Source: JACKII01 sp965222315 (lineage in GTDB: Bacteria > Pseudomonadota > Alphaproteobacteria > Bin95). Taken from it: 64,000 nt of DNA. Positions 34,640 to 44,006 of this stretch are shown piece by piece. Where the stretch lies: positions 2,294,001 through 2,358,000 of the forward strand of contig OZ244951.1 of NCBI GenBank assembly GCA_965222315.1, given 5' to 3'. The notes below the pieces were generated by a model that was not told where the DNA came from, did no database searches, and worked only from the letters and a program-made list of their open reading frames with translations. Every line of letters begins with the position of its first letter. The stretch's first letter is position 1. The translations under genes and the position numbers were made by a program.

Positions 34640-35878
34640 ATGAAATTCGGCATTTTCTACGAGCATCAACTCCCCCGCCCCTGGACCGAAACCAGCGAGA
34701 TGGACCTGCTGCAGGACTCGCTGACCCAGATCGAAATGGCGGATAAGCTCGGCTACGACTATGCGTGGGAGGTGGAGCATCACTTTCTGGAGGAGTATTC
34801 GCACTCCGCCAGCCCGGAAGTCTTCCTGGGCGCAGCCAGCCAGCGGACGAAAAATATCAGACTTGGCTACGGCATCATCCAATTGACGACGAACCAGCCG
34901 CACCGGGTGGCGGAGAAGGTCTCGACATTGGACCTGGTATCAAAGGGCCGGGTCGAGTTCGGCATGGGTGAAGGCGCAGGCCCCGCGGAATTGCACCCCT
35001 TCGGCGTCCAGGTCCGCACCAAGCGCGACAGGTGGGAAGAGGCGGTGAAGGCCACGATTCCGATGTTTACCGAAACTTCCTGGGCCTTCGAGGGTGAGTA
35101 TTACAATTTCCCCGCCCGCAACGTGGTGCCGAAACCGGTGCAGAAGCCGCACCCGCCGCTCTGGGTCGCCTGCTCCAACATCCAGACCATCGGCCAGGCG
35201 GGTGCCTGGGGCATGGGCGCGCTGGGCTTCACCTTCGTCTCTCCGGACGCGGCGAAAGCCTGGGTGCATAAGTATTACAATAACCTGCTGCACAATCAGC
35301 AGAAGCTGACGGACTATCAGGCGAACCCAAACATCGCCATGGTTTCCGGCTTCATGTGCGCGGAAACGGACGAGGAAGCCTACGAAAAAGCCAGCGGCTG
35401 GACTTTCTTCATCTTCGCACTCTCGCATTACGGCCGGAAGGGTATCGGCGCGCCGGGCGAAACCAATCTTTGGGAGGAATTCCAGGAATGGCGCTATACC
35501 GAAAAGGCGCAGAAGGCGTTCGAAGGCGCGCTGATCGGCTCGCCCGAGACCATCCGCAAAAAACTCCGTATGTTCCAGGATGCGCACGTTGACCAGGTGA
35601 TCCTGCTGAACCAGGCCGGCAAGACCAGCCATGAGGACATTTGCGGCTCCCTGAAGATGTTCGCCGAGGAAGTCATGCCGGAATTCCACGGCGAAGAAGC
35701 CGCCCATGCGGAATGGAAACGTGCCGTACTGGCAGGCGACCTCGTGTTGGAAGACCTGGATACCAACCCCTACGACATCTTCAGCCACCAGAACGAGGAC
35801 ATCGTGCGCCTGACGCCTGAACAGCTGAAAGCGCAGATGGCGGCGAAAGAAAAGGCGGCGGCAGGCGGCGGCAGCTAA
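34640..35878 (+). CDS. LLM-class flavin-dependent oxidoreductase
   Basis: A 412-residue luciferase-family enzyme, opening MKFGIFYEHQLPRPW with AAGGAG 7 bases upstream. Family blocks are WEVEHHFLEEYSHS, GYGIIQLTTNQPHRVAEKVSTLDLVSKGRVEFGMGEG and IGSPETIRKKLRMF. The 40-residue charged/Ala-rich tail is extra. Closest in type to limonene or alkanal-like monooxygenases of this superfamily by general layout, but substrate is unknown and no reductase is adjacent. It appears monocistronic. Confidence 0.86.
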   Translation: MKFGIFYEHQLPRPWTETSEMDLLQDSLTQIEMADKLGYDYAWEVEHHFLEEYSHSASPEVFLGAASQRTKNIRLGYGIIQLTTNQPHRVAEKVSTLDLVSKGRVEFGMGEGAGPAELHPFGVQVRTKRDRWEEAVKATIPMFTETSWAFEGEYYNFPARNVVPKPVQKPHPPLWVACSNIQTIGQAGAWGMGALGFTFVSPDAAKAWVHKYYNNLLHNQQKLTDYQANPNIAMVSGFMCAETDEEAYEKASGWTFFIFALSHYGRKGIGAPGETNLWEEFQEWRYTEKAQKAFEGALIGSPETIRKKLRMFQDAHVDQVILLNQAGKTSHEDICGSLKMFAEEVMPEFHGEEAAHAEWKRAVLAGDLVLEDLDTNPYDIFSHQNEDIVRLTPEQLKAQMAAKEKAAAGGGS

Positions 35879-36005
35879 GCCGGCAATCCATGCACCTTCC
35901 TGATCGGCATGCCGGGTCCCTCGGTACCTCGCATTGCAGCTTACAACAAACTCTGCCGGGTCGACGCGCTGGCGAACGCGCAACCAGGGCATGCGAGGGT
36001 GAGGC

Positions 36006-37139
36006 ATGAAAGCGGGCCTGTTTTCGACGATTGACCCAGAAAGCCCGCGCTCCTGGTCCGGCCTGCCGCCGTTTATGTTGCGCAGTCTTCAGGCGGAGAT
36101 GGGGGCGGTTCAACCGTTCGTACCAATGACCGCGGAGACAGCTCGGTTTTTCTACCTGCTAGCCAAATTTGACCGTTGGTTGCCGGGCCTTTTTCATCCG
36201 GCGAACCTGAACCCGTTTGCGGTTCGCATGAGCAGGGCACGGCTGAGGCGGCAACTGGTCCGGCATGACCCGGATTTGGTGTTCGCCATAACCGCCTCTA
36301 CCCTTGTTGCTGCCGTCCCCAGGTCAATCAAAGTCGTCTACGTTGCCGACTGCACGTTCCGCCAGATTGCGAACTACTATGAATTCGCCTCCGATTTGCC
36401 GGCGGCGGCAATGCGAAAGGCGGAGCGGTATGAGCAGGAAACGATCGACCGCGCGGATGCCCTCGTCTACTCATCCGATTGGGCGGCAGACAGCGCTATT
36501 CGCGACTTCGGAGCCGACCCTTCCAAGCTAACCGTTATACCCTTCGGCGCCAACCTGGCTTCTCCGCCCGCCGCCGCCTGCCCAGTACCGCCTACGGAAG
36601 GTCAGGTATCTCTATTTCTGCTCGGCGTCGAATGGCAGCGCAAGGGCGCGGATATCGCCATCGCAGCGGGAGAAGCTCTTCGGCAGAGGGGCATAGACGC
36701 GCGGCTTACCATCGTCGGCTGCACACCGCCCAACGGCGAAAATCTGCCGGGATGGGTTACCAACATACCGCACCTGTCGAAAGATGATTCCGCCCAGTAC
36801 GAAACGCTGAAACGCCTGTTTCAGGATGCGAACTTCTTCATCCTACCGACCCGTGCAGAGTGTTTTGGCGTCGTGTTTTGCGAGGCTGCGGCGCACGGGT
36901 TGCCCGTTATCGCCACCGACACCGGCGGGGTTTCATCCGCCGTAATCGATAGTGAGACAGGAGCCTTGCTGCCGCTAGACGCTAACGGAACCGCCTATGC
37001 CGACCGGATCGCTGAGATTCTAGCCGACCCGGCGCAGTACAGACGCCTTTCGCGGAATGCCCGCCGGCGTTTCGAACAATCCCTCAGTTGGGACGCCTGG
37101 GCCAGGCAGGTGGCAAACGTTGCGCGCACCCTCCGATAG
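36006..37139 (+). CDS. Glycosyltransferase family 4-type (GT-B) protein
   Basis: A 377-residue GT-B glycosyltransferase. It has an N-terminal acceptor domain (SGLPPFMLRSLQ) and a C-terminal nucleotide-sugar domain with LFLLGVEWQRKGADIAI, RAECFGVVFCEAAAHGLPVIATDTGG (the EX7E-type region, about residues 287-312) and a C-terminal helix RRFEQSLSWDAWA. GAGGGTGAGG precedes the ATG. No other glycan gene is adjacent, so the acceptor is unknown. It is convergent with the acyl-CoA synthetase gene. Confidence 0.85.
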   Translation: MKAGLFSTIDPESPRSWSGLPPFMLRSLQAEMGAVQPFVPMTAETARFFYLLAKFDRWLPGLFHPANLNPFAVRMSRARLRRQLVRHDPDLVFAITASTLVAAVPRSIKVVYVADCTFRQIANYYEFASDLPAAAMRKAERYEQETIDRADALVYSSDWAADSAIRDFGADPSKLTVIPFGANLASPPAAACPVPPTEGQVSLFLLGVEWQRKGADIAIAAGEALRQRGIDARLTIVGCTPPNGENLPGWVTNIPHLSKDDSAQYETLKRLFQDANFFILPTRAECFGVVFCEAAAHGLPVIATDTGGVSSAVIDSETGALLPLDANGTAYADRIAEILADPAQYRRLSRNARRRFEQSLSWDAWARQVANVARTLR

Positions 37140-37160
37140 ACGAGGATAGTCAGTCTTTTT

Positions 37161-38792
37161 TTAGCCAGCGTCTGGCAGCTTGTAGTCCTTGAACTGTTCG
37201 CGCAGTTGCAACTTGGAGAGTTTGCCGGTGGCAGTATGTGGCAGTTCCTCAACGAAGGCCACATCGTCCGGCGTCCACCATTTCGCGATCTTGCCGTCGA
37301 AGAAGGCCAGAACCTCTTCCTTGGTCAGTTCCTCGCCTGGCTGGGGCACGATCACCAGAAGCGGCCGCTCGTCCCAGCGCGGGTGATGAAGGCCGATGAC
37401 GGCGGCTTCCTGCACCTTTGGATGGCCGACCGCGATATTCTCCAGGTCGATGGATGAAATCCACTCGCCACCGGACTTGATTACGTCCTTGATGCGGTCG
37501 GTGATCCAGATATAGCCGTCTTGGTCGATGGCACAGACATCGCCGGTGCCGAACCAGCCGTCGAGCCGGTGTGCAGGCTGCGGGTCGGTATTGAAGTACT
37601 GATCGATGATCCAGGGACCGCGCACCATCAGTTCGCCGACACTCTCCCCGTCCCAGGGCATTTCCTGGTCATTTTCGTCCACAATCATCATGTCGACACC
37701 ATAGAGCGGCCGCCCGGCAGACTGTTGCAAATCTACTTTCGTTTTTCCGTCTAAGTCTTTGAACTTGAAAGTTGGCGTGTTGACGGTGCCGAGGGGCGAC
37801 ATCTCCGTCATACCCCAGGCGTGCAGCACCTCGACGCCATAGTCGTTCTGGAAGGCTTCCATCATGGCACGCGGGCAGGCGCTGCCGCCGATCACGACGC
37901 GCTGCATGTGCTCCAGGGTACCCTTGGTCGCGCGCAGATGGTTGAGCAGTCCGAGCCACACCGCGGGCACGGCGGCGGTCAGGGAGACTTTCTCACCGTC
38001 CAGCAAGTCATGCAGACTCTTTCCGTCCAAATCACGCCCCGGCATCACCAGCTTCGCACCCGCCATGGCACAAGCGTAGGGAATGCCCCAGGCGTTAACA
38101 TGGAACATGGGCACCACCGGCATCACCGTCTCGCGCGAGGATATGCTGAGCCCGTCCGGCGCGACCGCCGCAAACGTGTGCAGCAGCGTCGAGCGGTGAC
38201 CGTAGAGCGCGCCCTTTGGATTGCCCGTCGTCCCGCTGGTATAGCAAAGCGCCGCCGCGTTCTTCTCATCAAATACCGGCCAAGTGTAATCGCCGTCCTG
38301 CGCCTCGATCAGGTCCTCGAAGCAGAGCGCGTTGTCGATGCCGACATCCGGCATGTGCTCGCGCGGGCACATAAAAATCACGCCCTTGACGGTCTTCAGC
38401 GACGGCAAAAGGCCAGCCAGCAGTTCAGCAAAAGACGTGTCGCAGAACACGTACTGATTCTCGGCATGGTTGATGATGTACTCGATCTGCTCCGGGAATA
38501 GCCGCGGATTGACCGTGTGGGTTACTGCGCCCATGCCGGCGATAGCGTAGTAGGCTTCCAGGTGGCGGTAGGTGTTCCAGGCCATGGTCGCGACCCGCTG
38601 GCCCGGCTGCACCCCCAGCGCAATCAGCGCCTGTGCCAGCTTCTTCGCGCGAACCTCCGCTTCCCGCCAAGTATAGCGGTGGATGCCTTCATCCAGCGTG
38701 CGGGAGACAATCTCCGTGTCGCCGTGATAGCGCGCGGCGTGCGCGATCAGGGTGGAAATGAGAAGCGGTTGGTCCATCATGTTGCCGAGCAT
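37161..38792 (-). CDS. Fatty-acid/acyl-CoA synthetase (AMP-forming, AlkK-like)
   Basis: A 543-residue ANL-superfamily ligase. The P-loop YTSGTTGNPKGALYGH, the adenylate motif AWGMTEMSPLG, the hinge WFGTGDVCAIDQDGYIWITDRIKDVIKSGGEWIS and the catalytic Lys in HTATGKLSKLQLR are intact. Length and the PHTATGKLSK ending fit medium/long-chain fatty-acyl-CoA ligases. It activates acids for beta-oxidation. Start chosen at MLGNMMDQ, 7 bases after AGGA-like sequence; MMDQ four codons on is also possible. It is divergent from the ABC permease genes. Confidence 0.9.
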   Translation of the reverse strand: MLGNMMDQPLLISTLIAHAARYHGDTEIVSRTLDEGIHRYTWREAEVRAKKLAQALIALGVQPGQRVATMAWNTYRHLEAYYAIAGMGAVTHTVNPRLFPEQIEYIINHAENQYVFCDTSFAELLAGLLPSLKTVKGVIFMCPREHMPDVGIDNALCFEDLIEAQDGDYTWPVFDEKNAAALCYTSGTTGNPKGALYGHRSTLLHTFAAVAPDGLSISSRETVMPVVPMFHVNAWGIPYACAMAGAKLVMPGRDLDGKSLHDLLDGEKVSLTAAVPAVWLGLLNHLRATKGTLEHMQRVVIGGSACPRAMMEAFQNDYGVEVLHAWGMTEMSPLGTVNTPTFKFKDLDGKTKVDLQQSAGRPLYGVDMMIVDENDQEMPWDGESVGELMVRGPWIIDQYFNTDPQPAHRLDGWFGTGDVCAIDQDGYIWITDRIKDVIKSGGEWISSIDLENIAVGHPKVQEAAVIGLHHPRWDERPLLVIVPQPGEELTKEEVLAFFDGKIAKWWTPDDVAFVEELPHTATGKLSKLQLREQFKDYKLPDAG

Positions 38793-38977
38793 GGCGCGTT
38801 CATCCTGAATTTCGCGGATCGGGTATTTACCGTCATTGATGCCTTGGCCTCCGCTCAACTGCAAGACCTCCTGCCCTGCCTCTCGAAACATGGAGCAATG
38901 GGCGGGTTGCGCAAGACACCTTGGCCGGGCTACTCAGAAGGTTCGATCGGCGGTCGGAAAGCAGTCGGGAGCGGTGC

Positions 38978-39949
38978 GTGTTCACCTACTTGGTCAAGCG
39001 GATCTACCAATCCATCATCGTCATGCTGGCGGTGGCGTTGATTTCGTTTCTGCTGTTCGCATTCGTCGGCGACCCGGTTTCCAGCATGGTCGGCCAGGAC
39101 ACCACGATTGAGGAGCGGGAAGCGATCCGCCAGGCATTGGGCCTGAACGATCCCTTCTACATTCAATTCGTCAATTTCATCGGCAGTGCGATCCAAGGCG
39201 ATTTCGGACAGAGTTGGTTCTGGAAGAAGCCGGTGGCAGAGCTGATCGCAAGCCGCCTGCCCGCAACCCTTGAACTGGTTTTCGTCTCCGCCATCATCGC
39301 CATGGTGATGGGGGTGCTGCTGGGCGTGCTGACCGCCATCTACCGCTACCACTGGAGCGCCCGGTTGCTGCTGACCGTATCCCTGGTGGGCGTTTCGCTG
39401 CCGACCTTCCTCATCGGCATCGGCCTGATTTACCTGTTCTCGGTCATTCTGGGATGGCTACCGTCGTTCGGGCGGGGGCCAACACTGGATTTGGGTCTAT
39501 GGCAAACAAGCCTGCTGTCGGTCGAAGGCTGGTCCCATATCATCATGCCAGCCTTCACCCTGTCCCTGTTCCAGATGACCCTGGTACTGCGCCTCACTCG
39601 CACAGAGATGCTGGAGACTTTGCAGACGGATTTCATCAAGTTCGCCCGCGCCCGTGGCCTCAGCCGGAACACGGTCTATTACCAGCACGCACTGCGCAAC
39701 ACGCTGGTGCCTGTCATCACCATCGCCGGCCTCAATATCGGGCTGCTGGTCGCTTTTTCGATCATCACAGAGACCGTGTTTCAGTATCCGGGCGTGGGCC
39801 TGATGTTTCTGAAGGCCGTGCAGTTGGTCGATATTCCCGTGATGTCGGCCTATCTCATGCTGGTCGCGCTGATTTTCGTCACCATCAATTTCCTGGTCGA
39901 CGTGCTCTATTTCGTCGTCGATCCGCGCCTGCGCACGCAGACTACGTAA
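38978..39949 (+). CDS. Dipeptide/oligopeptide-type ABC transporter permease, DppB-like
   Basis: A 323-residue inner-membrane permease with six membrane segments. The N-terminal pattern YLVKRIYQSIIVMLAVALISFLLF and the large periplasmic loop ending LELVF are typical of DppB/OppB. The ATPase-contacting EAA loop is FARARGLSRNTVYYQHALRNTLVP. The start is GTG, 6 bases after GGGAG; an ATG 19 codons upstream lacks this site. The DppC-like gene follows after 14 bases. No ATPase or periplasmic binding protein gene is adjacent. Confidence 0.88.
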   Translation: MFTYLVKRIYQSIIVMLAVALISFLLFAFVGDPVSSMVGQDTTIEEREAIRQALGLNDPFYIQFVNFIGSAIQGDFGQSWFWKKPVAELIASRLPATLELVFVSAIIAMVMGVLLGVLTAIYRYHWSARLLLTVSLVGVSLPTFLIGIGLIYLFSVILGWLPSFGRGPTLDLGLWQTSLLSVEGWSHIIMPAFTLSLFQMTLVLRLTRTEMLETLQTDFIKFARARGLSRNTVYYQHALRNTLVPVITIAGLNIGLLVAFSIITETVFQYPGVGLMFLKAVQLVDIPVMSAYLMLVALIFVTINFLVDVLYFVVDPRLRTQTT

Positions 39950-39963
39950 GGGACCGCCGTCTT

Positions 39964-40917
39964 ATGGCTGAAAATGAGCAATCCCGCCTGCGTGTCTTTC
40001 TGGACGGCGACCTGGTGCACAGCTTCAAGCGGTCGCCGGTGGCCATCATCGCCACGATAGCAACGCTGATTTGCTTCGCGGTCGCCGCGCTTGCGCCCAT
40101 AATATCGCCCCATTGCATCGAGCCGGTATGCCTTGACCTGATGAATGGCCTGACCCCACCGGCCTGGACCGAATATGGCGACCCATCGTTCGTATTGGGC
40201 ACGGACGAGCAAGGACGGGATATCCTGTCGGCGATCTTTTATGCTTCCCGTATCTCGCTACTTGTTGGCTTCGCCGCGGTGGCCTTCGGCATGGTCCTGG
40301 GGGTCAGTCTTGGCGTGGTTGCCGGCTATTTCGGCGGTTGGATAGACTCCGTGATCATGCGTCTGGCCGATATGCAACTGACCTTCCCCAACATTCTGGT
40401 GGCCTTGCTGATCGCTGGCGTTGTGCGCTCAGTCATCACCGACCTGACCAGCCGGGGCATACTCTCTGGAATCGAATTCGAAGACGTAGCGGTTTTCGTG
40501 TTGATCATCGCCATTGGTTTGGCGGACTGGCCGCGCTTTGCCCGCGTCGCCCGTGGCGCCACGATGGTGGAGTTGAACAAAGGCTACGTCTCCGCCGCGA
40601 AAGTACTTGGGCTTCCTCCGACCCGGATTATGTCCCGGCACGTGCTGCCAAACCTGATGGGCCCGGTGCTGGTAATCGCCACCATTGGCCTGGCGCTGGC
40701 CATTATTTCAGAGGCAACCCTGTCGTTCCTGGGCGTGGGCGTGCCGCCGACCAATCCTTCGCTCGGCACACTGATCCGTATTGGCAATGAGTACCTGTTC
40801 TCCGGCGAATGGTGGATCACCCTGTTCCCGGCGCTGGCGCTGGTATTGCTGGTCCTGTCCGTCAACATTATCGGCGATTGGTTGCGGGACGCACTGAATC
40901 CTAAGCTCCGCCGCTGA
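39964..40917 (+). CDS. Dipeptide/oligopeptide-type ABC transporter permease, DppC-like
   Basis: A 317-residue permease with an N-terminal segment SPVAIIATIATLICFAVAALAP, the periplasmic GTDEQGRDILS hallmark of DppC proteins, and the EAA loop YVSAAKVLGLPPTRIMSRHVLPNLMGP. Two cysteines in SPHCIEPVCLD lie in the first periplasmic loop. With the preceding permease it should form the channel of a peptide, nickel or glutathione-type importer whose ATPases and binding protein must be encoded elsewhere. The gene is the last of the pair and is followed by AT-rich non-coding DNA. Confidence 0.9.
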   Translation: MAENEQSRLRVFLDGDLVHSFKRSPVAIIATIATLICFAVAALAPIISPHCIEPVCLDLMNGLTPPAWTEYGDPSFVLGTDEQGRDILSAIFYASRISLLVGFAAVAFGMVLGVSLGVVAGYFGGWIDSVIMRLADMQLTFPNILVALLIAGVVRSVITDLTSRGILSGIEFEDVAVFVLIIAIGLADWPRFARVARGATMVELNKGYVSAAKVLGLPPTRIMSRHVLPNLMGPVLVIATIGLALAIISEATLSFLGVGVPPTNPSLGTLIRIGNEYLFSGEWWITLFPALALVLLVLSVNIIGDWLRDALNPKLRR

Positions 40918-41236
40918 TCCCAGCCCGTATTTCCCAGCAGCAACGTTACATTTCATTAAGATTGCAGAATCACTGCATATTTCAATCATAGTAAAGGCCT
41001 ACGCCTCTAATTTGGCCATTGTAGTTTGCTGCTCAAAGACCGTTCTGGTGTTTAAATTTGATTGGCTATTTGGTTAATTCATTATTGCCGGAAAAATTAT
41101 CACATACAGCCATGATCTTGCCAGTTTACGTAAATTTTATCTCACGAATCCTTAAATTCAGAGACAGATAATCCCATATAACAAGTGTGAGTATGCGCGC
41201 TAATGTGCGGCTACGTCGAACACAGGGAGTAAGGCA
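40918..41236 (+). promoter_or_regulatory. AT-rich 319-bp intergenic leader, no coding capacity seen
   Basis: This is the most AT-rich stretch of the window and holds no plausible open frame. A TATAAC hexamer about 50 bases before the next gene could be a -10 box, but no good -35 sits 16-18 bases ahead. GGGAG lies 7 bases before the ATG of the downstream gene. It may contain the promoter(s) and a leader of that gene. Confidence 0.3.
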
Positions 41237-41524
41237 ATGGTGCGACAGGTCTATACGGATGGTGTAACAAACGTGACGTTTACCGGCGGAATGGTGCGCA
41301 TCGATCTGGCATCGCTGCCAGCTGGTCCGACCCGTGGCAAGGAACCCGGTCCGATGGAGATCCACGAACGGGTGGTCCTGACGCCGCAGTCATTCCTGCG
41401 TTCCATGCGACTTCTCGAAGACATTATGAAAAAGATGACGGACGCCGGCATCTACAACGCCACCCCGCAAGAAGAAGAGAAGGCCAAGGCGGCTCCAGCC
41501 GTTCATGCGGACGCCGTTCACTGA
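41237..41524 (+). CDS. Conserved small protein of unknown function
   Basis: A 95-residue cytosolic protein with no Cys or membrane segment. The first half is strand-rich (VTNVTFTGGMVRIDLASL), then a conserved-looking turn KEPGPMEIHERVVLTPQSFLRSMRLLEDIMKKMTDAGIY and an Ala/Glu-rich tail. I recall similar small proteins in alphaproteobacteria without an assigned role. A strong ribosome binding site and a long AT-rich leader suggest it is expressed and regulated. It stands alone, convergent with moaB. Confidence 0.7.
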   Translation: MVRQVYTDGVTNVTFTGGMVRIDLASLPAGPTRGKEPGPMEIHERVVLTPQSFLRSMRLLEDIMKKMTDAGIYNATPQEEEKAKAAPAVHADAVH

Positions 41525-41569
41525 CCGCGTCTTGGCGGCTCCGCTGCCGCCTGCGCCCCTGCCCGCCAG

Positions 41570-42115
41570 TTATGCGCTCCGCTGCGGTACATGCTCCAGC
41601 AAGCGCGGCATAATTTCCACGAAATTGCAGGGACGGAACCGGTTGTCGAGTTGGTAGGCCAGAATATCGTCCCAGCCGTCTTTCACCGCACCGGTCGAAC
41701 CCGGTAGCGCAAAAAGATAGGTGCCGCCTGCAACGCCCGCCGTGGCTCGGCTCTGCATGGTCGAGGTACCGATTTTCTGGTAGCTGATCCAGCGGAAAAC
41801 CTCGCCGAAGCCAGCTATCTCTTTCTCATAGACGCTGGCGAAGGCCTCCGGCGTTACGTCCCGCCCGGTAACGCCCGTGCCGCCGGTCGAGATTACACAG
41901 TCGACCGCCGGCTCCGCGATCCAGGCGCGAAGCTGGCCCGCGATTGCATCGACTTCGTCCTTTACGATGACCCGCGCAACCACTTTGTGCCCGGCACCCT
42001 CTGCTCGCGCGACCAGTGTGTCGCCAGACCGGTCGTCGGCCAGGGTTCTCGTATCGGAAACCGTCATGACGGCTATATTCACGGGCACAAATGGCCGGGA
42101 TTCATCAATCGGCAT
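41570..42115 (-). CDS. moaB: Molybdenum cofactor biosynthesis protein MoaB
   Basis: A 181-residue MoaB/MogA-type protein. It shows NIAVMTVSDTRTLADDRSGD, the nucleotide/pterin-binding ISTGGTGVTGRDVTPEA (about residues 73-89) and LFALPGSTGAVKDGWDDIL near the end. The family adenylates molybdopterin. Its ATG overlaps the end of the lytic transglycosylase gene upstream by 11 bases, so the two are translationally linked though functionally unrelated. Confidence 0.92.
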   Translation of the reverse strand: MPIDESRPFVPVNIAVMTVSDTRTLADDRSGDTLVARAEGAGHKVVARVIVKDEVDAIAGQLRAWIAEPAVDCVISTGGTGVTGRDVTPEAFASVYEKEIAGFGEVFRWISYQKIGTSTMQSRATAGVAGGTYLFALPGSTGAVKDGWDDILAYQLDNRFRPCNFVEIMPRLLEHVPQRSA

Positions 42116-43928
42116 CGGCTTGCTTCCTTGCCAATTCAACCCCCTTGGCATCGATCGCCACATATTGCGGCCACCGGCCATTGACCAATTGATCGAGCGA
42201 TGGTGTCGGCTGTCCCATTCGCTGGCGGTACGCCCAGAAATTGGCCATCACCCGTTCGACGAACAAACGGGTTTCCAGTAGCGGCAACGTCTCAATGAAC
42301 ATCAACGGATCGCTGGAGAGCCTGCCGCTCTTGCCCCAGCGTTTCAGATTGCCGACACCGGCATTGTACGCCGTCAACAATCGGAAGAGGTCCTGCCCCA
42401 CATGGCCCTTGCGCATCAGGTAACGCAGATAACGTTGACCGAGAGCCAGATTCATTGGTGGCTCATAGAGGAAATCCCGGGACGAGCCATTGAAGCGTTT
42501 CTCACCCGCGATATAGTTCGCGGTCCTGGGCATCAACTGCATCAGACCGCGGGCGCCTGCGCTGCTGGTAGCGCGTGGGTTGAACAGAGACTCCTGCCGG
42601 ACAAACGCCCAGATCAACGCCGCATCAACCGTCATGCCTTCGGACGGCTGCCATTCCGGCTGCGGGTAAAGCGCGGACTCCGGGGGCTGCTGACGGAATC
42701 CCGTCGACAGGCGGTAGGAGCCCCGCACGGACGTCTGCGGCAGGCCCAGATATGCCGCAACGTTGATGATCTTCCGGGTCTGGTCCGATCCGGCCTCGCC
42801 CAGATATTGGAGTAGTTCCTCATCGGCCCGCCGGATCTCGCCTGCTTGCACCAGCGCCATTGCCCGCTTGCCGCCAGCCATGGCCCGGATCGATCTTAGC
42901 TCTGAGGCGGACGCCGTGGCCGACTGCCAGCGTCCGGACTTGGATAAGCCCAACTTGCCGCGCGCCAGTTGTCCGTAGAAGGTAAAGCGGTATTGAGCGC
43001 CAATGTATAACCACCGTTTGGCTTCGCTGTGCTTACCCAGCTTCGTCAATGACCGTGCGGCCCAGAATGCACCGGCCGATGCGTTCCACTCCCCGGCATG
43101 GGGTGAAGCGGAATGCTTGCTGAAATGGAAGGCTGCGCCATCGAACCGGCCAATCTGATAAGCAGCCAACCCTGCCACCCAATCCGGCAGCGACGTCTGC
43201 GAGCGGGAGCGGTTGGCCGCCTGCGATGCCAGGCTAAGTGCCGACTTTGGATCGCCACGCAGGATATAGCCGTATGCCACCTTGGCCCGCAGCCGGTCGC
43301 TCGGGCCAGCGCCCAAGGACGATTGCTCAATCGCGGTTTCGGCCTCGCTCAGTTTCCCCTTGGAAATCAGCTTGTGGATCGGTGCCGCCAGCGACCACTC
43401 CGTTGCAGCAGCAGATGGCGAGATAGTCTGCCGTTCGCCCAGAAACTGGCGCAGGTGTTCTTTGCCATGCACCGGCAGCACCGGATCTTCCGCACCCTCC
43501 GGCTGGCGCTTCTTCGCAAGCGCAAAGATACGGTAGGCGCCGGGATGGTCCGCGTAACGCTCCAACCAACGCCGCAGTTCGTCATAGCTGGAGCGGTAGC
43601 GCGTGGGGTGCATCAGGCGCTGGAACCGGACATGGCCCAGCAGCAAGGTGCTATCCAACTGGCGGATCAGTCTATCGGCATCCGGCCAGCGCCCATTGCG
43701 CTGAAGCTGGAAAATCCGCCGATAGCGCTCAACATCTCTTACAGACAAAGGCTGCGCCACGGCGCTGGCCGCGGCGCTATAGGAAGCCGAGGCCTCGGCA
43801 AAGCCAGCCGGTTTTTCAGACGGGATCGGTTCTGCCGCGGCTGTCACGGAACAGGCGCACACAAGGGCCCCGCCGATAATCAATTTGCGCGTCAAACCAT
43901 ATAATTCTGCCAGAATGGCCGGGGACAT
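42105..43928 (-). CDS. slt: Soluble lytic murein transglycosylase
   Basis: A 607-residue periplasmic enzyme with a signal peptide (about residues 1-32, ending TAAAE). A long alpha-helical superhelix with TPR-like repeats follows. The C-terminal SLT domain has catalytic Glu446 in FVRQESLFNPRATSSAGARGLMQLMP and AYNAGVGNLKRW. It cleaves peptidoglycan to 1,6-anhydromuropeptides. The layout matches Slt70-like enzymes. It is upstream of moaB with overlapping ends. Confidence 0.92.
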   Translation of the reverse strand: MSPAILAELYGLTRKLIIGGALVCACSVTAAAEPIPSEKPAGFAEASASYSAAASAVAQPLSVRDVERYRRIFQLQRNGRWPDADRLIRQLDSTLLLGHVRFQRLMHPTRYRSSYDELRRWLERYADHPGAYRIFALAKKRQPEGAEDPVLPVHGKEHLRQFLGERQTISPSAAATEWSLAAPIHKLISKGKLSEAETAIEQSSLGAGPSDRLRAKVAYGYILRGDPKSALSLASQAANRSRSQTSLPDWVAGLAAYQIGRFDGAAFHFSKHSASPHAGEWNASAGAFWAARSLTKLGKHSEAKRWLYIGAQYRFTFYGQLARGKLGLSKSGRWQSATASASELRSIRAMAGGKRAMALVQAGEIRRADEELLQYLGEAGSDQTRKIINVAAYLGLPQTSVRGSYRLSTGFRQQPPESALYPQPEWQPSEGMTVDAALIWAFVRQESLFNPRATSSAGARGLMQLMPRTANYIAGEKRFNGSSRDFLYEPPMNLALGQRYLRYLMRKGHVGQDLFRLLTAYNAGVGNLKRWGKSGRLSSDPLMFIETLPLLETRLFVERVMANFWAYRQRMGQPTPSLDQLVNGRWPQYVAIDAKGVELARKQADAD

Positions 43929-44006
43929 CTGTCTCGTCGCTTTGCCGTCCGTGGGTATCGAACGGGCGACTGATTACAGCATTTTGTACTGGGCGATAAC
44001 CCTTTC

